This document shows, one piece after another, positions 7,487 through 13,377 of a DNA stretch of 27,427 nucleotides. The stretch spans positions 1 to 27,427 of the forward strand of contig JAHJLO010000041.1 of assembly GCA_018821685.1 (NCBI GenBank). Direction: 5' to 3'. This stretch comes from Patescibacteria group bacterium (lineage in GTDB: Bacteria > Patescibacteriota > Minisyncoccia > Phycocordibacterales > UBA12079). The notes under the pieces were generated by a model, which was not told where the DNA came from, made no database searches, and was given only the letters and a program-made list of their open reading frames with translations. The position numbers were made by a program, and so were the translations under genes. Positions within the stretch are counted from its first letter, which is position 1, and each line of letters begins with the position of its first letter.

Positions 7487-9634
7487 ATGGAACTCAACTC
7501 AAAAATCAAAAAGACTTTTCCAAGGATTTCGGAAACCCAAGAAAAAGCGTTGAAAAAACTCGGTGTTGAAACTGTCCGAGACTTACTTTATTATTTCCCT
7601 TCTCGTTACAGCAACACCGACGAAATTAAAAACACAAAATCTGTCCAAAAAGGAGAAAAAGTTATTATCTACGCAAGAGTTAAGAGAATAAAAGCCACAA
7701 AAGCTTATTACAAAAAAATCCCAATGACCGAAGCGACCCTCGAAGATAATGAAGGAGTGATTAATGCTGTTTGGTTTCGACAACCCTATATATCAAAAAT
7801 GTTGCCCGAAGGAACTTTTGCAAAATTTAGCGGAACAATTTCAGAAAGAAACGGTCGCCCTTATCTAGCCAATCCAGAATATGAAATATCCGAAGAAATT
7901 CCAGTGGGTCTTTTTAAAGAGATCGATAAAGGAGAAGATAATTTTATTTTCCCTATTTATCCTGAGAGCAAAGGTATTTCTTCACAATGGATTTATCATA
8001 ATATTAAAAAAATATTTGAATCTGGTTTATTAGATGAAATAGAAGACCCCATTCCAGCAAGAATTATCAAAAAATATAACCTCCCCTCTTTAAAGACGGC
8101 TCTGATTTGGATTCATTCCCCAAAAAAAGAACCCGACGCTCAATCGGCACGAAAAAGATTTGCTTTTGAAGAAATCTTTTTTATCCAACTCATTAGACAA
8201 AAACAAAGAAAAGAATACCAGCAAAATCAGTCTTTCAAAATAGATAAAACAATAAAAGACACCGAGGTTTTAACAAAAACTTACCCTTTTGAATTAACCG
8301 ACTCTCAAAAAAAATCTATCTCTCAAATTCTAGAAGATTTTGGAAAAGATTATGCGATGTCTCGATTACTTGAAGGTGATGTTGGTTCTGGAAAAACAGC
8401 AGTAGCAACCACAACAGCTTATGCTATTTGTTCCTCTAAACCCGCTGGGAAAAAAGTCGGTAATTTACAGGTTGCCTACATGGCACCAACAGAAATTTTA
8501 GCAAAACAACATTTTGAATCTTTTGTTGAGTATTTTTCTAACTTCAATATGAATATTGGATTAATTACATCAAGCGGTTGCAGAAAATTTCCATCAAAAA
8601 CCGACCCAAAAAAATCGACTAATATTTCTCGAACCCAACTTTTGAAATGGGTTGAGAATGGTGAGATACCTATCTTGATAGGAACTCATTCCCTTATTTC
8701 AAAATCAGTTAAATTTAAACACTTAGCCTATGTGATTGTAGACGAACAACATAAATTTGGTACAAAGCAACGACAATTAATCACAAAAAAAGATGATGTT
8801 ATTCCACACTTACTAAGTATGACCGCCACCCCTATCCCTCGAACACTTGCCTTAACTATCTACGGCGATTTAGATTTAACTCTTCTCGACCAAATGCCCA
8901 CAGGAAGAAAACCTATTATTACCGAAATAGTTACACCTGACAAAAGAGAGCAAACTTATTCAGCCATAAGAAAAGGATTAGAAGAAGGAAAACAGCTTTA
9001 TGTAATTTGTCCTCGCATTGAAGAACCTGACCCTGACAAAGCAGGGGCTCTTCGGGTTAAGTCTGTGAAAGCCGAAGCAAAAAAACTCAAAGAGGAGATT
9101 TTTCCTGAATACGAAATTGATATTCTTCATAGTAAAATGAAGCCATCCGAAAAAGAAGAAGTAATGAAATCTTTTGAAGATAAAGAAACAAATATTCTTG
9201 TTGCAACTTCTGTTGTTGAAGTTGGAGTGAATGTTCCCAATGCCACAATGATAATCATTGAAGGAGCGGAAAGATTTGGATTAGCTCAACTCCACCAATT
9301 AAGAGGTCGTGTAATTAGAAGCAACGACCAAGCCTATTGTTTCGTATTTAGCGATACCAAGACACAACAAACTCTTGATAGATTAAGGGCACTTAAGACA
9401 GCAAAAAATGGTTTTGAATTAGCTGAGTTTGATTTGAAGTTAAGAGGTTCTGGAGAATTATCTGGAGGGAAACAATGGGGTATCTCTGATATAGGAATGG
9501 AGGCTATAAAAAATTTAAAAATGGTTGAAGCCTCCCGAACCGAAGCAATTAAACTAACAGAAAAAGACCCTGAATTAAAAAAACACCCTCTAATCGCCAA
9601 GCGATTAGAGGGGCTGGAGGTGCATTTTGAGTAG
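7487..9634 (+). CDS. recG: ATP-dependent DNA helicase RecG
   Basis: RecG remodels stalled replication forks and branch-migrates Holliday junctions. The 715-residue protein has an N-terminal wedge/OB domain (about 20-180, with LLYYFPSRY and an ARVKRIK strand). The helicase core follows, with Walker A GDVGSGKT at 297-304, a DEQH box at 419-422 (DEQHKFGTKQR) and the motif III stretch TATPIPRTLA. The C-terminal helicase lobe has VATSVVEVGVNVPNA and the HQLRGRVIR motif VI, and the end carries FDLKLRGSGE, typical of RecG. The length is normal to slightly long. The ATG is 7 nt after TATACT (7474-7479), a leaderless-type start without Shine-Dalgarno; TATAAT at 7453-7458 is an alternative -10. The 3' coding end contains a hairpin that serves as a terminator for the convergent gene. 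Confidence 0.97.
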   Translation: MELNSKIKKTFPRISETQEKALKKLGVETVRDLLYYFPSRYSNTDEIKNTKSVQKGEKVIIYARVKRIKATKAYYKKIPMTEATLEDNEGVINAVWFRQPYISKMLPEGTFAKFSGTISERNGRPYLANPEYEISEEIPVGLFKEIDKGEDNFIFPIYPESKGISSQWIYHNIKKIFESGLLDEIEDPIPARIIKKYNLPSLKTALIWIHSPKKEPDAQSARKRFAFEEIFFIQLIRQKQRKEYQQNQSFKIDKTIKDTEVLTKTYPFELTDSQKKSISQILEDFGKDYAMSRLLEGDVGSGKTAVATTTAYAICSSKPAGKKVGNLQVAYMAPTEILAKQHFESFVEYFSNFNMNIGLITSSGCRKFPSKTDPKKSTNISRTQLLKWVENGEIPILIGTHSLISKSVKFKHLAYVIVDEQHKFGTKQRQLITKKDDVIPHLLSMTATPIPRTLALTIYGDLDLTLLDQMPTGRKPIITEIVTPDKREQTYSAIRKGLEEGKQLYVICPRIEEPDPDKAGALRVKSVKAEAKKLKEEIFPEYEIDILHSKMKPSEKEEVMKSFEDKETNILVATSVVEVGVNVPNATMIIIEGAERFGLAQLHQLRGRVIRSNDQAYCFVFSDTKTQQTLDRLRALKTAKNGFELAEFDLKLRGSGELSGGKQWGISDIGMEAIKNLKMVEASRTEAIKLTEKDPELKKHPLIAKRLEGLEVHFE
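9577..9611 (-). terminator. Minus-strand terminator inside the recG 3' coding region
   Basis: The perfect 11-bp stem CCTCTAATCGC (9587-9597) and GCGATTAGAGG (9601-9611) has a 3-nt loop. On the minus strand it is followed by GTG and seven Ts (9583-9577). It terminates the convergent small gene at 9641-9991 while encoding RecG residues (HPLIAKRLEGL) on the other strand. Confidence 0.75.
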
Positions 9635-9640
9635 GCTTGT

Positions 9641-9991
9641 TTAATTGTCTGAAGCAACAACATGATGAAGATTTCCTGACTCGAAACCGTGACTAACCAA
9701 AATCTGGACTCCTTCAAACTGGAAGAGGTCTATACTATTTTCATTATCAAGACGAAGTAACTTTTCCAAAAGAACTGGAATCTGCTCTTTCTCTACAGCA
9801 GGAACAGAAAATGATAGCCGTCCTTCTCTCTCACTAAGGGCTAACACCAGATAAGGAATATTTTTACCCTTACCTTTCTTAAAAGGTCTTTTTTGTTCAA
9901 CTTCTCTCTGTGGATATTGCTTTACAGAAGAAATTTGAGTCTTTTTTTCTGGAGAACATCCTCGACAAGAAGTGCATTTTTTCTTAGACAT
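9641..9991 (-). CDS. Small protein with N-terminal CxxCxxC motif, unknown function
   Basis: The 116-residue product starts at the ATG at 9991, 4 nt from a strong GGAGGT (10001-9996); an upstream ATG at 10003 overlaps the Shine-Dalgarno and is rejected. C6, C9 and C12 in MSKKKCTSCRGC could bind metal. A basic, proline- and lysine-rich linker (about 25-45) leads to a compact domain (about 48-110, LVLALSEREGRLSFSVPAVEK). I do not recognise the family. It is monocistronic, with its own dyad-marked promoter upstream and a terminator embedded in recG. Confidence 0.65.
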   Translation of the reverse strand: MSKKKCTSCRGCSPEKKTQISSVKQYPQREVEQKRPFKKGKGKNIPYLVLALSEREGRLSFSVPAVEKEQIPVLLEKLLRLDNENSIDLFQFEGVQILVSHGFESGNLHHVVASDN

Positions 9992-10020
9992 GTTGACCTC
10001 CAAACTCTTAAATTAATAAG

Positions 10021-10055
10021 AAGATACAATGTTTACTCACCTACTTAAAGTAAAC
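10021..10055 (-). promoter_or_regulatory. Promoter with inverted repeat for the CxxCxxC gene
   Basis: The inverted repeat GTTTACT (10031-10037) and AGTAAAC (10049-10055) overlaps the spacer and -35 region of a candidate promoter whose -10 is TATCTT (10026-10021, minus). The -35 (TTTAAG, 10049-10044) is weak. The dyad suggests a regulator-binding site. Confidence 0.4.
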
Positions 10056-10097
10056 CATTTCTAAAAAAATAAAGCAACGGTAATAGTTTTTTAAAAA

Positions 10098-10132
10098 TAA
10101 AAAAACCCTGTGCAACTAAACCTGCACAGGGT
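10098..10132 (-). terminator. Rho-independent terminator
   Basis: A perfect 10-bp stem ACCCTGTGCA/TGCACAGGGT (10105-10114 and 10123-10132) is followed by seven Ts on the minus strand. It ends the two-gene operon 11035-10152. Confidence 0.9.
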
Positions 10133-10151
10133 CTTTCGGAAGAAGACTATT

Positions 10152-10634
10152 TTATGATTTTTTTAATCCCATCCTTTTTTGAATCTCATCCTGAGTTTTT
10201 TTTAAGGACTGCTGATACTTTGGGTTATTAACCAAAGCAACAGAAAGTTTTTGAAAATAAAGGGCTTCTACTAAAGACCTCGTATAGGCCAGGTTTCCTG
10301 CGAAATAAGCAGCTTCGGCTGCACTTGTCCTTAATTGTTGACGATCCCTCTCATAGGAATCAATCAAGTAAGTTTCATTAGCCCCTTTATTGGGCCTTAC
10401 TTTTAAAAACTCAATTTTTAATCTTAACCCTGCAGATACTGCCAAATAATAGGCAGCTTTATCCGAAAAATAAGAAATAGCAAGACCAGGGTCACCGTTT
10501 TTTTCCAAATAAGCGACAGCCTCTTTCGCCCTTTCCTGACTAGGCAAAGAAAGAACATCATCGGCAAAAGAAAAAGACACAGTCGTAACAAAGAAAAAAA
10601 TAAGGCTGGCCAAAAAAACAATACTTTTTTTCAT
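10152..10634 (-). CDS. Secreted helical protein, unknown function
   Basis: The 160-residue product has a clear signal peptide (MKKSIVFLASLIFFFVTTVSFSFA, cleavage before DD). The remainder is alanine- and leucine-rich and looks all-helical (TSAAEAAYFAGNLAYTRSLVEALYFQ), perhaps TPR-like, but I cannot assign repeats firmly. The start ATG at 10634 is 6 nt from AAGGAG (10646-10641). It lies 47 bp downstream of another small exported protein with a TPR-like composition, so the pair probably forms an operon acting in the cell envelope. Function is unknown. Confidence 0.65.
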   Translation of the reverse strand: MKKSIVFLASLIFFFVTTVSFSFADDVLSLPSQERAKEAVAYLEKNGDPGLAISYFSDKAAYYLAVSAGLRLKIEFLKVRPNKGANETYLIDSYERDRQQLRTSAAEAAYFAGNLAYTRSLVEALYFQKLSVALVNNPKYQQSLKKTQDEIQKRMGLKKS

Positions 10635-10681
10635 GGTACTCTCCTTGGTTTAGTTAACAAAAAAAAATTCCGAAATTAATT

Positions 10682-11035
10682 TTATTTGTTATTGTAACTT
10701 TTTGAAGCAGACTTAAGAGCCTTTTGATAATTCTCATTTCCTGGATCAAGTTTTGTAGCTTCTAAAAAATACAACCAGGCCTCCGCTTGAGAAGAGGTTA
10801 AAATCCCTAGTTTGTAATTAGCCTCCGCAGCCATTTTCATAGAACAATCTTTTACTTTTTTAAAATAGGGTTCAGCGACAGAAATGTTTCCTAACTCTAA
10901 CTGTTCTGCCACATGTAACCTCTCTACAGTAGAAGGACACCCGTCCCAAAAGAAAGGAGGTCCTGCTGCAAATAAAGAAGGAGGTCCCACGATAACAAGC
11001 AAAATAAAAAAAGGAACGGCTGATCTAATCTTCAT
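10682..11035 (-). CDS. Secreted TPR/Sel1-like small protein
   Basis: The 117-residue product has a signal peptide (MKIRSAVPFFILLVIVGPPSLFA). The mature part has two cysteines and helix-rich repeats (AEQLELGNISVAEPYFKKVKD, AEANYKLGILTSS, AWLYFLEATKLDPGNENY), of which the last has the LDPGNxxY ending of TPR units. The start ATG at 11035 is 5 nt from GAGGAA (11046-11041). It is the first gene of the operon with the helical protein at 10152-10634. TPR-type proteins mediate protein contacts; the partner is unknown. Confidence 0.65.
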   Translation of the reverse strand: MKIRSAVPFFILLVIVGPPSLFAAGPPFFWDGCPSTVERLHVAEQLELGNISVAEPYFKKVKDCSMKMAAEANYKLGILTSSQAEAWLYFLEATKLDPGNENYQKALKSASKSYNNK

Positions 11036-11090
11036 GATGATTCCTCACTTTTTTAGTAAAAACTTCTTTTATTTTCAAATTCCTACCAAA

Positions 11091-11119
11091 AGAATACCTC
11101 TTAAAAAGAACTCCGTCAA
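11091..11119 (-). promoter_or_regulatory. Sigma-70-type promoter of the 11035-10152 operon
   Basis: TTGACG (11119-11114), a 17-bp spacer and TATTCT (11096-11091) lie on the minus strand, about 50 nt upstream of the start codon. Confidence 0.7.
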
Positions 11120-11179
11120 TAGTCCTTTGTAATGTGCACACACATATGGCACTTTTTGATAGATTTTTGATTAAATTTT

Positions 11180-11187
11180 GGTATACT
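11180..11187 (+). promoter_or_regulatory. Extended -10 of tRNA-Ile
   Basis: The motif TGGTATACT has its -10 at 11182-11187. The predicted start near 11194 leaves a leader of about 10 nt before the mature tRNA. Confidence 0.55.
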
Positions 11188-11203
11188 CTTACTAACTGAT
11201 AAT

Positions 11204-11276
11204 GCGCACGTAGCTCAGTTGGTAGAGCTCGGAGCTTATACCTCCGCGGTCCCAGGTTCGAGTCCTGGCGTGCGCA
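11204..11276 (+). tRNA. tRNA-Ile (anticodon UAU)
   Basis: A complete 73-nt cloverleaf is present: acceptor GCGCACG/CGTGCGC, D arm GCTC/GAGC, anticodon stem CGGAG/CTCCG with loop CTTATAC (anticodon TAT), 5-nt variable loop, T stem CCAGG/CCTGG with loop TTCGAGT, and discriminator A. CCA is not encoded (ACAAA follows), so it must be added enzymatically. The anticodon reads AUA; most bacteria use tRNA-Ile(CAU) modified by TilS instead. AUA codons are common in the neighbouring genes. A terminator-like hairpin follows and is the centre of a foldback repeat. Confidence 0.95.
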
Positions 11277-11346
11277 CAAAAATAAAAACTCCAAAGCGTC
11301 TAGCTTTGGGTTTTTATATTTTTGTAGTGCACGCCAGGACTCGAAC
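11256..11346. repeat. Terminator-centred inverted repeat of the tRNA-Ile 3' end
   Basis: GTTCGAGTCCTGGCGTGC of the tRNA (11256-11273, position 53 to the acceptor) is exactly inverted at 11329-11346. Between them lies an imperfect hairpin whose tip is CCAAAGC (11291-11297), loop gtcta and GCTTTGG (11303-11309), followed by T-rich sequence; this tip is probably the tRNA terminator. The whole block is a palindrome growing outward from the terminator hairpin into the tRNA. Confidence 0.85.
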
Positions 11347-11489
11347 GGCGGAGGCGGTACACAAGATAAGTTTTTGTGTAGAGGAGTGAAACAAAAACTT
11401 AGGCTTGTCGCCGAGCCGCGTCCAGCAGTACTTAGGCTTTTGGAGTCCGTAGGACGAACAAAAGACTTAGTAACTGCGGGACGAGTCCT
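11329..11489. repeat. Post-tRNA foldback unit A (three-helix element)
   Basis: P1 pairs the antisense T-arm AGGACTCG with CGAGTCCT (11482-11489). P2 begins with GGCGGAG (11347-11353), pairs GGCG/CGCC and AAGTTTTTGT/ACAAAAACTT and ends at GAGCCG (11413-11418). P3 (11419-11483) pairs CGTCC, GCAGT and CTTTTG with CAAAAG, ACTGC and GGACG, with tip GTCC-GTA-GGAC and a GA/GAA internal loop. The P3 centre is nearly identical to unit D after ssrA. No reading frame of interest is present. Confidence 0.75.
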
Positions 11490-11497
11490 AAATATTT

Positions 11498-11727
11498 GTG
11501 CGCACGCAGTAAAGTGCCTGCGCACTTTACGTCAGGACGAGAAAGGCGGAGGCATGTTTTCGGAACGCGACATTATTTTCTTATGAACGAAAGTGAGTTA
11601 GAAAATAAGAAGTACTCTTGTGGTGAAGTGGAGAAAACAGCCGAGCCGTGACGACAGGTTCTTAATAAAAATGAGTTGGAGCGAAGCGGAGACGAAATTT
11701 TTATTAAGAAACCTGAAGTCGAGTCCT
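11498..11727. repeat. Post-tRNA foldback unit B with 25-nt hairpin insert
   Basis: The unit opens with antisense acceptor GCGCACG plus one T-stem base, then a 25-nt hairpin (11508-11532, 9-bp stem, loop CTGC), then CAGGACGAGAA and GGCGGAG (11545-11551). P2 (to GAGCCG at 11643-11648) contains a further hairpin with TTATTTTCT/AGAAAATAA. P3 (11649-11720) pairs GAC-GA-CAGGTT with AACCTG-AA-GTC and has an AT-rich stem with tip GGAGCGAAGCGGA. P1 closes with GTCCT (11723-11727). Confidence 0.7.
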
Positions 11728-11728
11728 C

Positions 11729-11919
11729 CGCACAAAAATAAAAACTCAAAGCGTTTAGCTTTGGGTTTTATATTTTTGTAGCGCACGCCAGGACTCGAAC
11801 GGCGGAGGTTCTTTTCCGTAGAGAAGAGGAGGAAAAGACCCAGCCGCGTCCAGCAGTACTTAAGTTTTTGAAGTCCCGAAGGATGACAAAAGACTTAGTA
11901 ACTGCGGGACGAGTCCTGG
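11729..11919. repeat. Second terminator hairpin copy and foldback unit C
   Basis: 11729-11781 repeats the tRNA terminator hairpin region with small changes. It is followed by GCGCACGCCAGGACTCGAAC (11781-11800), the exact complement of tRNA-Ile 11256-11275. Unit C then has GGCGGAG at 11801-11807, P2 TTCTTTTCC/GGAAAAGA, the junction AGCCG, P3 GTCC-GCAGT.../...ACTGC-GGAC, and P1 closes with CGAGTCCTGG (11910-11919). Together with units A and B this fills the space between the tRNA and the ASCH-gene terminator; the rest (11920-11982) shows nothing recognisable. Confidence 0.75.
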
Positions 11920-11982
11920 TAGTCCCACACACATTTTTAATTTAGATAGACTAAAGAATTTCAATCTTAGAGTACACACAAA

Positions 11983-12018
11983 AAATAAAACCTGAGCCAA
12001 AAAACCCAGGTTTTATTT
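11983..12018 (-). terminator. Bidirectional terminator after the ASCH gene
   Basis: Stem AAATAAAACCTG (11983-11994) and CAGGTTTTATTT (12007-12018) has T runs on both strands. It ends the ftsH-PLA2-PLA2-ASCH gene series. Confidence 0.8.
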
Positions 12019-12041
12019 TTTTATATGTACACCAATAAAAT

Positions 12042-12365
12042 TTATACCAACTCAAACTTAATCACCTTCACAGGACTATTTTCGTCAACTTCTTGTTTGT
12101 AATATCTTGAATAAGTTTCATACATTTCTTTCTCTGAATCAAATTTCTCATGACCATCCCAGTCATTTGCGGTAAGATTTCCGAAGGTTGTTTCTCTTGT
12201 ATCAATAATCTTCACTTTTAGAAATTCCTCCCCTGTCTCCCAAACAATAAAAAGAACCTCATCACCAACAGATAATTCCTTATCATCAAACAAACGCCAA
12301 GTGGTGTTTTTATCGCCTGACAAAATTAATTCGCTTAATTTTTTTCTAAATTTTAAAGTTTTCAT
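12042..12365 (-). CDS. ASCH-domain protein
   Basis: The 107-residue protein matches the small ASCH family: an N-terminal LKFRKKLSELILSGDKNTTWRLFDDKELSVGDEV, then FLKVKIIDTRE, the central DWDGHEKFDSEKEMYETYSRYY, and a closing VIKFELV. The ASCH fold is a PUA-related beta-barrel that binds RNA or nucleotides; some members hydrolyse modified nucleosides (for example N4-acetylcytidine). The substrate cannot be read from this sequence. It starts 3 bp after the stop of the upstream PLA2-like gene, so it is probably translationally linked to it. Confidence 0.85.
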   Translation of the reverse strand: MKTLKFRKKLSELILSGDKNTTWRLFDDKELSVGDEVLFIVWETGEEFLKVKIIDTRETTFGNLTANDWDGHEKFDSEKEMYETYSRYYKQEVDENSPVKVIKFELV

Positions 12366-12368
12366 TTT

Positions 12369-12812
12369 TTATTTATTTAAATAACTACTAGTCGTAGCTT
12401 CCCCATTATTCCAACCGAATCCCCAGCCCCAGGGCCATGGAATTAAAGAATTAAAACTCCGACCTCCTGCACGAACACCTAAGTAAACAATACTCCCCAT
12501 TCCCGGCAAAACACCATTAACATCATCGCGAAGCCTTAAATCAGCTAAATCCCTTTCTTCTTCGGTACCCCCTACCCAATATTGAATGTCATGTTCGATA
12601 CACTTATCTTGCCAAGAATAATTTAAAAGTGAATCTGGCCATAAAGTGCAACCGTCTGTTTTAAATTCTTTTGGAGGCAATTTTTTGTCTCCATTTACTT
12701 CTTTAGCGTGTTCTTGAATTTGATCTATATTTTCAGAAACAGGAACCCTATCCCAACAAATTAAACCAAAAAGTAAGAAAATTAATACTGCCTTTATAAT
12801 ATTTTTTTTCAT
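12369..12812 (-). CDS. Phospholipase A2-like exported protein (paralogue 2)
   Basis: The 147-residue protein has a hydrophobic N-terminus (residues 4-19, signal anchor or signal peptide). The core reads TDGCTLWPDS (C55) and CIEHDIQYW (C71, H74, D75), followed by GGTEEERDLADLRLRDDV. The C-x(15)-C-x-x-H-D arrangement with the catalytic His-Asp pair is that of prokaryotic phospholipase A2-like proteins, in which the loop supplying calcium ligands precedes the first helix. It ends in an aromatic, glycine-rich segment (WPWGWGFGWN). It is a paralogue of the next gene upstream (12896-13339), sharing the block KEFKTDGCTLWPDS. The likely substrate is membrane phospholipid. Confidence 0.75.
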   Translation of the reverse strand: MKKNIIKAVLIFLLFGLICWDRVPVSENIDQIQEHAKEVNGDKKLPPKEFKTDGCTLWPDSLLNYSWQDKCIEHDIQYWVGGTEEERDLADLRLRDDVNGVLPGMGSIVYLGVRAGGRSFNSLIPWPWGWGFGWNNGEATTSSYLNK

Positions 12813-12895
12813 ATATTGCCTTAGGATGATTGCGCTAAGTAGATTTAGTCACGGGTGACACTAATTTCTAATTAGAATATCTGTATTTTAAAAAA

Positions 12896-13339
12896 TTAAT
12901 TCAAAAAATCATTTCGGAAACCGACCCATTTCAAATATAATTGCTGGCTATAGGGATAACTCCAACCATAACCCCACCTCCAATGGAAGGGTGAGTATTT
13001 ACCACCAAAAATTCTAGAGGAGACATACATAATATCACCTGAATAACTCATAACAGCGTTAGCACTATTTTTAAACCTAAGATCAGAAATTAATCTTTCC
13101 TCGGAAGTCCCTCCCTTCCAATAACTGATGTCATGTTCAACACACAGTTCCCCCCATTGATAGTCAAAAAATGAATCTGGCCACAAAGTGCAACCGTCTG
13201 TTTTAAATTCTTTACTAGGAATAATTTCCTCTTTATTCTTTTCAGCAATATTATTCTTAATAGAATCTAAATCATAGGGAATAAAAAACTGATCCCAAAC
13301 GACTAAACAAATTCCGATCAAAATTAAAAATTTTTTCAT
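12896..13339 (-). CDS. Phospholipase A2-like exported protein (paralogue 1)
   Basis: The 147-residue protein has an N-terminal hydrophobic segment (residues 4-15). The core motif is KEFKTDGCTLWPDS (C50) and CVEHDISYW (C66, H69, D70) with GGTSEERLISDLRF. The C-terminus is aromatic (WRWGYGWSY). The two paralogues are equal in length and share the active-site block but differ elsewhere, indicating an old tandem duplication. It starts 38 bp downstream of the ftsH stop, in the same direction, so co-expression with this membrane protease is plausible. A role in remodelling its own or a host membrane is possible; the sequence does not decide. Confidence 0.75.
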   Translation of the reverse strand: MKKFLILIGICLVVWDQFFIPYDLDSIKNNIAEKNKEEIIPSKEFKTDGCTLWPDSFFDYQWGELCVEHDISYWKGGTSEERLISDLRFKNSANAVMSYSGDIMYVSSRIFGGKYSPFHWRWGYGWSYPYSQQLYLKWVGFRNDFLN

Positions 13340-13377
13340 TTTTGCAAAAAGACTAGCTATTATTTATAATACTTTAA

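Noticed and set aside
7487..9634. Alternative genetic code (UGA as glycine), as in some CPR lineages
   Set aside because: recG, ftsH, recJ and others are full length under the standard code, without in-frame UGA.
11025..11586. Open frames across the tRNA-Ile gene and the foldback units (both strands)
   Set aside because: They run over the tRNA and hairpin repeats, have no Shine-Dalgarno or leaderless promoter, and their translations are low-complexity products of repeat sequence.
11498..11919. Additional tRNA genes or tRNA pseudogenes in the array
   Set aside because: Only the acceptor and T-arm 3' strand are present, in antisense; no D arm or anticodon arm can be built.
11277..11930. CRISPR array
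   Set aside because: Repeats are few, long, structured and unequal, spacers are not uniform, and there are no cas genes.
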